From assembly GCF_003389455.1 (NCBI RefSeq), contig NZ_QUAC01000248.1:33899-71957 (forward strand): 38,059 bases of DNA. Reading direction: 5' to 3'. A program made the position numbers and the translations under genes. Shown here piece by piece: positions 32,033-38,059 of the stretch (its first letter is position 1; each line of letters begins with the position of its first letter). Source of the stretch: Streptomyces inhibens (GTDB lineage: Bacteria > Actinomycetota > Actinomycetes > Streptomycetales > Streptomycetaceae). The notes beneath the pieces were generated by a model. It was given only the letters and a program-made list of their open reading frames with translations, was not told where the DNA came from and did not search any database.

Positions 32033-33445
32033 TTAGGCGCTGACGGCGGCCCGCCGGTCGCGGCGCTGCTTGAGATGGCCTGCGCCTGCCAGCGCTGCCA
32101 CCACGACAGCCGTGCCGGCGAGCTGATGACGGCCGTCCGCGCTGGCGGCCATGACGGCGAAGACACCGAGGATCGCGGCGAACGCGAGCCAGGTCAGGTA
32201 GGGGAAGCCCCACATCCGTACCGACAGCAGCTCAGGTGCCTCGCGCTCCAAGCGGCGGCGCATCTTCAGCTGGGTGAGGCAGACGATGGACCAGACGACC
32301 AGCACCGAGCAGCCGGCGATATTCAGCAGCCAGGCGAACACGGTGGTCGGCCAGACGATCCCGGCGATCACGGCTGCGAAGCCGAACACGCAGGACGCCA
32401 GCACCGCCGCCGCCGGCACACCCCTGGTGACCCTGCCCAGGAAACGCGGGCCCTGGCCCCGGTTGACGAGGGAGTACGCCATGCGCGACGAGCCGTAGAT
32501 GTTGGCGTTCATCGCGGAGAGCAGTGCCACCAGCACCACGATCTGCATGATCGTGCCGGCTGCCGGGATACCGAGCCTGTCGAGCACGGTGACATACGGG
32601 CCGTCCGTGGCGACCTTCGGGTTGTTCCACGGCACCAGGGTGACGACCACGGCCATGGAACCGATGTAGAAAACGGCGATACGCCAGACGGCGGTACGGA
32701 CGGCACGGGCCACGTTCCGGCTCGGATGGTCGGACTCCGCCGCCGCGATGGTGACGGTCTCCAGCCCGGCGAACGCGGAAATGGCGGTCAGCAGTCCGGC
32801 GGCAAGTCCGGCGGCGCCGGTCGGGAAGAAGCCGCCGTGGCCGGTGAGATGGCTCGTGCCGGGTGCGCTGCCGAACACCCCGAGAATGCCGAGCAGGCCC
32901 AGCACCAGAAAGGCGACGATCGCGGTGACCTTGACTGCGGCGAACCAGAACTCGAACTCGCCGAAGTTCTTGACCGCGGTCAGATTGCTGGCGCAGAAGA
33001 ACGCCATGAAGATCGCCACCCAGCCGTAGGCCGGGATGAACGACACCCAGGTGTGCATGATCGTGCCCGCCGCAGTGGCCTCGGCGGCCACGCCGGCGCA
33101 GAGCATCAGCCAGTACATCCAGCCCGAGGTGGCCCCTGCCCAGGAGCCGAGTTCCTCCTCGGCATGCACCGAGAATGCACCGGTGGAGGGCCGGGCCGCG
33201 GACATCTCGCCGAGCATCCGCATGATCAGCATGACCAGCGCCCCGGCGCCCACGAAGAGGAGGACGATGGCCGGCCCGGCCGCGGCGATGCCGGCCCCTG
33301 AGCCCACGAAGAGCCCCGCGCCGATGACCCCGCCGAGCGCGATCATCGACAGATGGCGCTGTTTGAGGCCATGCGACAGCACGGATTCGCCGTTCTGCAC
33401 GGCCTGCGGGGAGCCCTGGGGTGACCGGGTGATTGTCCGACTCAT
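32033..33445 (-). CDS. Amino-acid permease (APC family, GabP/AnsP-like)
   Basis: 470 aa, ATG at 33445. Twelve membrane helices are evident. The N-terminal signature LKQRHLSMIALGGVIGAGLF is the family-defining motif of amino-acid/proton symporters, and EFEFWFAAVKVTAIVAFLVL is the conserved helix 5 block. Sequence resembles GABA, Asn or basic amino-acid permeases; the substrate cannot be fixed. A long gene-free region lies upstream, containing a MalR/Reg1-like operator 290 bases before the start; that site is probably not its own. It ends 11 bases from the transposase remnant. Confidence 0.92.
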   Translation of the reverse strand: MSRTITRSPQGSPQAVQNGESVLSHGLKQRHLSMIALGGVIGAGLFVGSGAGIAAAGPAIVLLFVGAGALVMLIMRMLGEMSAARPSTGAFSVHAEEELGSWAGATSGWMYWLMLCAGVAAEATAAGTIMHTWVSFIPAYGWVAIFMAFFCASNLTAVKNFGEFEFWFAAVKVTAIVAFLVLGLLGILGVFGSAPGTSHLTGHGGFFPTGAAGLAAGLLTAISAFAGLETVTIAAAESDHPSRNVARAVRTAVWRIAVFYIGSMAVVVTLVPWNNPKVATDGPYVTVLDRLGIPAAGTIMQIVVLVALLSAMNANIYGSSRMAYSLVNRGQGPRFLGRVTRGVPAAAVLASCVFGFAAVIAGIVWPTTVFAWLLNIAGCSVLVVWSIVCLTQLKMRRRLEREAPELLSVRMWGFPYLTWLAFAAILGVFAVMAASADGRHQLAGTAVVVAALAGAGHLKQRRDRRAAVSA

Positions 33446-33732
33446 GGTCGTGCCTGTTCATTGATTGAGACGTTCGGTGAGCGTCAAGAGTGTGAGGGGA
33501 CGTGTTGCGCGTATGAGGTGAACGCCCGCTATTCGGACGGTTCACTTACGCGTAGTGAAGGAGCTGACACGCATTGAGAATGTTGGGCCCGGCCATGAGC
33601 ACTCGCAGACACAGGTCACTGCCGCTGCACGCGTACTTCCCGTTCCTGACCATCACCGCCCACGGGGACGTCATCACCCCCTGGACGTGTTGTGCCGGGA
33701 TGTTGGTGTCGGCTGACACGCCTTGGGTGGTG

Positions 33733-33753
33733 CTTGCAAGAAATGCTTGCAAG
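33733..33753. promoter_or_regulatory. Paired CTTGCAAG operator, MalR/Reg1-like
   Basis: Two perfect copies of the palindrome CTTGCAAG separated by five bases (AAATG). TTGCAAG/CTTGCAG repeats are, as I recall, the recognition sequence of the LacI-family MalR/Reg1 repressors of Streptomyces in amylase and maltose promoters. No maltose or amylase gene is adjacent, so this is an orphan site or a relic. Confidence 0.55.
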
Positions 33754-33895
33754 AGGATGAGGGCCTTCTGACTCGGTGTGGATTGCGACATCTACGCCGA
33801 TGACAGGACGCCCTCGTGTCCTGCCGTAAAGCCCCGTCGACTCCAACCGGCAGGCTGCTTCTGGCCCGGTCGTCGAAAAGTGGGGGTGAATGGCG

Positions 33896-33929
33896 AAGGG
33901 TCCCTGCCTCATCAGAGACAGGGACCCTT
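33896..33929 (-). terminator. Hairpin downstream of the tRNA-like sequence
   Basis: Arms AAGGGTCCCTG (33896-33906) and CAGGGACCCTT (33919-33929), 11 bases perfect with a 12-base loop. On the minus strand it begins four bases after the CCA end of the tRNA-like sequence, the normal place for a tRNA terminator. Confidence 0.8.
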
Positions 33930-33932
33930 GTG

Positions 33933-34004
33933 TGGAGCGCCCGGCAGGCCTTGCACCTGCATTTCCCACCGGCTGGCGGGCGTCTTTCCTTGGACCACAG
34001 ACGC
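33933..34004 (-). tRNA. tRNA-like sequence, probable pseudo-tRNA
   Basis: 72 nt that fold as a cloverleaf. Acceptor GCGTCTG pairs with CGGGCGC over 7 positions (two G-U), followed by T and an encoded CCA. Then T8, a D arm GTC...GAC with A14 and GG in the loop, G26, and a T arm GCAGG-TGCAAGG-CCTGC. The anticodon stem CCCGC/GTGGG pairs (one G-U) but its loop is six bases (CAGCCG) without U33, and the T loop lacks TTC. So it has tRNA shape but broken decoding features. A terminator hairpin follows. Likely a decayed tRNA or a tRNA mimic; I cannot name an amino acid. Confidence 0.45.
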
Positions 34005-34465
34005 GTGACTCCGTGTGGTGCACCGGAGTTACGTCATGATCATACAGGGTCTGCGGGACCACAGTGTCGCTCGCCCGTTCTGGCCACCATCCTCGCGACC
34101 GCCTCCAGGGGCATGCCCGCTCGGACCGGTCTGGTGGCGCTTCGGGCACTCCACCTGGCTGCCCCTGCCCGAGGCCCTCGAAAACCCCGACGATCACCGC
34201 AGTTACGACGCCCGCCGAGCCCGCGTCAACATGGCCGACGGACCGACGCGACACTCCAACCGGCAATGACACTCGGCTTGCTCACCCCGCCGTCATAGCT
34301 GAAGCGAACCACCAGACCTCACATCCAGACTCTGTCCAGTGGACCGCGCGGCGGACCCTCCCGGCACCCTCTGGCGGCGCAATTAGCCTTGAGCAGCACG
34401 CTGGTGTAGAACTCTCCCCGATCGAACATGATCACGTCATTTTTCAGTTCACGGGGGATTTCGGC

Positions 34466-35008
34466 ATGAAGCCAACTCAACGTCTCATCAGCGCGCTTGC
34501 GCTCGTCGCCACGCTCGGAGGTCTCACCGCCTGCGGTCCGGAGGACCCCTATGGCGACAGCACCGGCGGCTCCAGCGCCTCCGCTCAGCCGTCGAAGAAG
34601 CCGTCCCCGAGCGAGGGCTCCACGGACGAGGCCGGTGGCCCCGGCGACTGCGGGGCTCCGCCGAAGCTGCCGGCCGGGCACAAGATGGTCGAGCCCGCCG
34701 CGCCCCCGTCGAAGGGCTCACTGTCCGCCAAGGACGCCAAGCCGGTCTGCACGCCCAACGGCTGGATCTACCACGGTCAGGGCAAGGCCAAGTACTACCT
34801 CTTCGCCAGGGACGTGAAGGCGGACCTGGCCACCGGGTCCGGCAGCACGAAGTCGGTCCCCGTCGGCGAGCTGTGGATGCACGCCGGTGACTGCATGACG
34901 AACCCGAGCGCGGTGAAGGCCCCGTACAGCTGCTCCGGGAACATCTACGACATCACGCTGGACTCCGAGGGCAACGTGAACAGCATCAAGGAGATCTGGC
35001 ACCCCTGA
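34466..35008 (+). CDS. Small lipoprotein, unknown function
   Basis: 180 aa from the ATG at 34466 with ACGGGGG upstream. Signal peptide MKPTQRLISALALVATLGGL and lipobox LTAC-GP (Cys about 25). A Ser/Pro/Lys-rich linker is followed by a compact domain with GDCGAPPKLPAGHKMVEP, PVCTPNGWIYHGQGKAKYYL and GDCMTNPSAVKAPYSCSG. Five cysteines lie in the mature domain. The ending ITLDSEGNVNSIKEIWHP looks like a final beta-hairpin. It is tethered to the outer face of the membrane. No family recognised. A terminator hairpin follows directly. Confidence 0.8.
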   Translation: MKPTQRLISALALVATLGGLTACGPEDPYGDSTGGSSASAQPSKKPSPSEGSTDEAGGPGDCGAPPKLPAGHKMVEPAAPPSKGSLSAKDAKPVCTPNGWIYHGQGKAKYYLFARDVKADLATGSGSTKSVPVGELWMHAGDCMTNPSAVKAPYSCSGNIYDITLDSEGNVNSIKEIWHP

Positions 35009-35020
35009 GCCGGCCCGCCC

Positions 35021-35044
35021 GGCCCCGCTCCTGAGGGCGGGGCC
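35021..35044 (+). terminator. Terminator hairpin after the lipoprotein gene
   Basis: GGCCCCGC (35021-35028) and GCGGGGCC (35037-35044) with an 8-base loop, 12 bases after the stop codon. No T-run follows, as is common in Streptomyces. Confidence 0.75.
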
Positions 35045-35548
35045 GCGCTCATGTTCTGAGCCGGAGGAGCGGCGGACCGGGGGTCGCGGCTACTGCGCTC
35101 CTGGTCGCCAACGCCGCCGATGCGGCGCCGACTCGACCGTCGGCATTCACCACCTCCTCGGCCTTCGGCATTCACCGCCCTTGCGCAGCAACGGTCCTAT
35201 CCCAGTGGCGGTGGTACGCAGACGAAGGTGCGTACCGGCCGCGGGGCGGCAGACGAAGATGGTGGCCGTGTAAACGACGGTGGCGGCGGTCATGTTGGCG
35301 AAGCTGGGCGGCAACTTCGGTATCGCGCAGGAGGCGGCGACACCGGCCCACGTTCCCAGGACCGCCAGGAGCGCGGAGAGCGCAAGTGCCCTTGCCCGGT
35401 ATAGGCGTTCGGTCAACCGGGGGCGGCTCCCGGCACAGATCTCGGAGAACCGGCATGACCGTTTTCCCGGACTGGGGCGGGGGCAACGTAAAGCGCCTCT
35501 TTCGAGCCCTGTTGGGAAGGAGCTTCTCGCCTTCCGTCCGTGGCGCGC
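35045..35548. other. Spacer with a possible membrane ORF
   Basis: About 500 bases. A minus-strand frame 35147-35416 (TTG start) begins MTERLYRARALALSALLAVL with one or two hydrophobic segments, but it lacks a ribosome site and ends in Arg-rich low-quality sequence. I do not annotate it as a gene. A GCCGA-containing direct repeat (GGCATTCACC(A/G)CC) occurs twice at about 35140-35182. Confidence 0.35.
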
Positions 35549-36613
35549 TCAGCGGGGTTGGGGAAGGCTGAGCTTCTCCCGCAGCTCCGCCAACCCTTGT
35601 GTGCATCGCTCGTTGCGGCTGTCCGCGACATGGGTGTGGAGCGCGAGTACCAGCCTGCGGCCGCGCTCGTACCGTTCGTTGCTCCAGGTCTTCAGGCGCT
35701 CCAGTCCCGCGTGCACCGGCCCGAATTCCGCGGTGTAGGGGAACAGATGGAAGCCGATGTCGACGAGCGCGGGACGGCTGACCTCCTTCAGGTCGAGGGC
35801 GGACTCGAAGGGCTCCCGCACTACCACGCCCTCACTCACGCCGCTGTTTTCCATCTGGTCGTAGACGAGGTCCAGGGCGAACGTGTCGCCTGCCAGCAGC
35901 TCGCCGAACCGGACGGCGACCCAGGGGTGCAGCCCCTTACTCCCGCCCCTGGCCGGGTGGGACTCGCTGTGCGCGTACTGGAGCACCTTGCCCGCCTGGT
36001 TCTTTTCGTCCTGCCCGATGAGTACGTGCCCTTCGAGGTAACCCGCATAGCCCGCGAACAGGCCGTCGCACATCTCCCGTGCGTACCTCAGCGGCTTGAG
36101 AGCCGCGGCCTGGTCGCCGCTCTGGAGCAGGAGGTTGCCGAGGAGGAGGCCGGCGAGGTCCCCGGTCTCCGTGCCTTTGTGGACGTTGGCGGCGTGCTCG
36201 AATCCGCTCCGGGCCGTGTCCGGGTCGCCGGTGAGTTGGGCCGCGAGGCTCCGAAGAAGCACTCGGTTGGAGTCCAAGGACGTAGAGGACTGGAAGTCCG
36301 GGGCAAGAATCACGGCGGCCAAGGGGCCAAGCCAAGGGTCCTCTCCTGCGGCCACCTGCTCCAGCCATTTCCGGCAGGAGCCGCCGAGCCCGTTCTCGCC
36401 GAGTTCGATGACGCCAGCGCCATGGCCGCATGCCCGGACACGGTTGTACGTCCCGTGCCGGCGATCGTGGCCAGCAGGGCCCCCGCTTCCGGGGCATCAC
36501 CCGCCCTGTACGCCGCCAGACCGCGTTCGACCTCGTCCGGCACCGGGCTCAGGGGATCGGGGGGGAAGCGGAAGGGCCCTTCCGTCGGAGTTCAGCAGGG
36601 ATTGACCGGTCAT
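35549..36613 (-). pseudogene. TPR-like helical-repeat protein with one frameshift
   Basis: Starts at ATG 36613 (MTGQSLLNSDGRALPLPPDP) with AAGG upstream and reads DEVERGLAAYRAGDAPEAGA and GHAAMALA in frame. Near 36405-36420 the frame breaks; in the next frame IELGENGLGGSCRKWLEQVA and GEDPWLGPLAAVIL continue the same protein to the stop at 35549. Restoring the frame gives about 354 aa. Helix pairs with A-x-x-(L/Y)-x-x-A spacing (SLAAQLTGDPDTARSGFEHA, LLLQSGDQAAALKPLRYARE) are TPR/Sel1-like. Such proteins bind partners; none is obvious here. The lesion may be genuine or a sequencing error, since both halves are intact. Confidence 0.7.
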
Positions 36614-37152
36614 GTCGCTGCCTTCTCGTGGGAGCGTTTCCGCGCGAGCACATCGGCAGTAGCCACCGCCCCGAGGTGTCATTGACCCGGCGCAGGATGG
36701 CCCGGAGGGCGTCGTAGTTCAGCGGCTGCCGGACCAGTGGTCCCACGACCAACGTTCCACGACACGCGCGTGTCGCTGGTCGTAGGCCGGTCAACTTGTC
36801 GGTCGTACTCCGGGAGGTGGCGGACAACACGCGGACCGGAACCCGCGCCCGGCGGCGATCTGTGGGGCGACGGAGGTGAACGGCAGCGGCCGTCCGATCA
36901 GTGCCAGGGCCGCCGTCTCCCGCTGCCCCCCCGCACCACCCGAGGGCCGTGAGCGCCACGGCGGTGGCTGCGCAGACATCGAAGTACCCGTAGACCGCAC
37001 TGATTTCGAGCAGGACGGGCGCTGGGTGCCGATTGTTGACAGGTCCCGGGTACGCACCTCGCCGTCTGTGCGAGAGCCCGGCCCGTTACCCGTTCGGCTC
37101 GGTTGCCGCTGGGCGGCCTCCGGTCGCCGCAGTGCCGTCGCTTGTGCCGCGG
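36614..37152. other. Palindrome-rich spacer
   Basis: About 540 bases with no intact gene. Two perfect palindromes lie close together: GGACCA-G-TGGTCC (36731-36743) and CGACACGCGCGTGTCG (36760-36775). A short minus-strand stretch at 36678-36749 reads LVVGPLVRQPLNYDALRAIL and RRVND, which resembles the segment just before the HxxRH box in tyrosine recombinases; it stops making sense right after. Confidence 0.45.
36678..36749 (-). pseudogene. Possible integrase scrap
   Basis: VVGPLVRQPLNYDALRAILR plus RVND is like the 'P-L-(N/T)-Y-x-A-x-R-x-(V/I)-(L/F)-x-R-(V/A)-N' segment of actinobacterial integrases that precedes the catalytic 'LHDLRHT' box. The box itself is absent. Low confidence. Confidence 0.3.
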
Positions 37153-37569
37153 TCAGTGCAGAATCTTTTCCTTCGCCCGGCGGAACTCCTCGTCGGAGAT
37201 GTCGCCCCTGGCACGGATCTCCGAGAGTTTCGCCAGTTCGTCGACCTCACTGGTTCGTCCTGCACCCCGGGCGGTCTCACGCACGTAGGTGTCGAGTGCC
37301 TCCTGCTGGGCCCGGGCGTGCTCCATCTCGCGCTTGCCCATGCCTTTGCCGCGGGCGAGGACGTATACGAAGACGCCGAGGAAGGGAAGAGCGATCACAA
37401 GGACGAGCCACCCGGTCTTGGCCCAGCCGCTCATCGTGTCGTCGCGGAAGATGTCAACGATGATCCGGAAGAGCAGGACGAACCACAGGACCCATAGGAA
37501 GATCCACATCATGGTCCAGAACGCGCCAAGTACCGGATAGTCGTACGCCATGTACACGGAACTGTCCAT
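37153..37569 (-). CDS. Membrane protein with PLDc_N and SHOCT domains
   Basis: 138 aa; ATG at 37569 preceded by GGGAGAAGG. Residues about 11-75 have two membrane helices, YPVLGAFWTMMWIFLWVLWF and TGWLVLVIALPFLGVFVYVL, with FRDDTMSGWAKTGW between: this is the short phospholipase D-nuclease N-terminal (PLDc_N) hairpin. A charged cytosolic linker (KREMEHARAQQEALDTYVRE) leads to a C-terminal SHOCT motif, ELAKLSEIRARGDISDEEFR. Such two-domain proteins are common in Streptomyces; role unknown, possibly membrane-associated oligomerisation. It is followed by the palindrome-rich spacer. Confidence 0.88.
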   Translation of the reverse strand: MDSSVYMAYDYPVLGAFWTMMWIFLWVLWFVLLFRIIVDIFRDDTMSGWAKTGWLVLVIALPFLGVFVYVLARGKGMGKREMEHARAQQEALDTYVRETARGAGRTSEVDELAKLSEIRARGDISDEEFRRAKEKILH

Positions 37570-37729
37570 TGCCTTCTCCCATCCATGCCACCCCCGGCGA
37601 TGTCCGAGTGTGGGCGATACGGGGGCCGGCCGCTTCACCCGGCGCGGGTGAGATTCCGGCAGTCGCGGATTGGTCGAATGAGCATCGCCGGCCGGACGAG
37701 CAGCCACCCCCGGGCGCCACGCGCACGCC

Positions 37730-38059
37730 TCAACGGTCGCGGGCTCTCGCGGTGCCTGTCTCAGCGCCTTCGGAGGCTGGGCCCGGTCTGTCGGCCGCTC
37801 CGGCGAGAATGCCGAGAAGCACCAGGACGAGGACCACGATGCCCAGGACGAGCGCCACGGATGCCGGGGTGGGGTAATTCCACAGCACCAGGGCGAGCGC
37901 GCCTGCGGCGATGACGATGCCGGTGGTCCAGCCGCGGTGGGTGTCCAGCCAATGGCCTGGGCCGCCTGTGCGCAGGCCGGAGCGGGCCAGGGCCCGGCCG
38001 GCGGCCCCGGTGCTCCGGGCGGCGCCGGAGCGTACGGCGCGGGCACCGCGGCCGGGCCC
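37730..38059 (-). CDS. Membrane protein, C-terminal part only
   Basis: Open frame from the right edge to a TGA at 37730; the start lies beyond the window. 109 aa are visible. After an Ala/Gly/Arg-rich stretch come LDTHRGWTTGIVIAAGALAL and PTPASVALVLGIVVLVLVLL, two membrane helices separated by a short loop (WNYP), then a polar tail ending ARARDR. The hydrophobic pattern and conserved-looking GHWLDTHRGW suggest a real protein, of the type found as unnamed Streptomyces membrane proteins. It is upstream of, and on the same strand as, the SHOCT protein 160 bases away. Confidence 0.75.
   Translation of the reverse strand, partial: GPGRGARAVRSGAARSTGAAGRALARSGLRTGGPGHWLDTHRGWTTGIVIAAGALALVLWNYPTPASVALVLGIVVLVLVLLGILAGAADRPGPASEGAETGTARARDR

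Larger units (their letters stand above)
33446..34465. other. Gene-poor kilobase with a tRNA-like sequence
   Basis: About 1 kb without a convincing protein gene. It holds the permease promoter, a paired CTTGCAAG operator at 33733-33753, a strong hairpin at 33896-33929, a tRNA-like sequence at 33933-34004 and the promoter of the lipoprotein at 34466. The 81-aa minus ORF at 33546-33791 has a hydrophobic start but no recognisable domain and would overlap the operator. Confidence 0.5.

Noticed and set aside
33546..33791. 81-aa minus-strand ORF
   Set aside because: No domain or ribosome site, overlaps the CTTGCAAG operator; weak evidence only.
35147..35416. 89-aa minus-strand ORF with hydrophobic start
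   Set aside because: TTG start, no ribosome site and an Arg-rich low-quality tail; possibly a relic, not called.

Overview
The window reads as Streptomyces or a close actinomycete. GC is very high with strongly GC-biased third positions, GTG starts are frequent, and it carries AfsR/SARP-type giant regulators, a SpoIIE-type phosphatase, DUF3515 and DUF4232 proteins and many secreted or lipoprotein genes. Decayed genes and mobile-element scraps (an integrase tail, an Mrr-like endonuclease tail, an IS5-family transposase tail, a truncated SDR, frameshifted GNAT and TPR genes) suggest an accessory, probably arm-proximal, region.

Layout. 1-172: start of a secreted glycosidase on the minus strand. 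173-1872: gene-poor, with relics of a tyrosine recombinase and an Mrr-like restriction enzyme carrying a hexanucleotide repeat. 1869-3050: membrane-anchored PP2C/SpoIIE phosphatase. 3784-5280: small secreted or unknown proteins. 5593-12353, all minus strand: the most interesting block, an AfsR/SARP-NB-ARC-TPR regulator, then a 63-aa precursor-like peptide with six cysteines, a MauE-like membrane protein, a TlpA-like thioredoxin, an ABC exporter without a C39 peptidase domain and a stand-alone S26 signal peptidase. 12574-17459: a KimA-like K+ permease divergent from an orphan KdpD kinase. 17972-19559: decayed SDR, a tiny bL37-like ribosomal protein, a frameshifted GNAT and an unknown protein. 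19667-21460: CPA1 Na+/H+ antiporter and an orphan KdpF. 21995-24449: FG-GAP secreted protein and a DUF3515 protein. 25008-26734: cupin, VOC protein and 54-aa peptide on the minus strand, divergent from a TetR regulator with repeated operator-like motifs. 26953-31686: DUF6333-like protein, a second AfsR-like regulator and a DUF4232 lipoprotein. 31805-33445: IS5 remnant and an amino-acid permease. 33446-34465: a MalR/Reg1-like operator and a tRNA-like sequence with its own hairpin. 34466-38059: lipoprotein, frameshifted TPR gene, palindrome-rich spacer, SHOCT membrane protein and the end of another membrane protein.

How the genes may work together. In the 5.6-12.4 kb block the likely order of events is: the regulator switches on the peptide; a hairpin after the peptide gene lets it be made in excess over the downstream machinery; the ABC exporter moves the peptide out; the signal peptidase removes the leader, perhaps at the Ala-Ser-Ala before the first Cys; and the MauE/TlpA pair sets the disulfides. 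I do not recognise this as a named system and propose it as a candidate disulfide-rich secreted peptide (bacteriocin-like or signalling) cassette. A second theme is potassium and proton homeostasis (KimA-like permease, KdpD, KdpF, CPA1 antiporter) without a KdpABC pump or kdpE in view.
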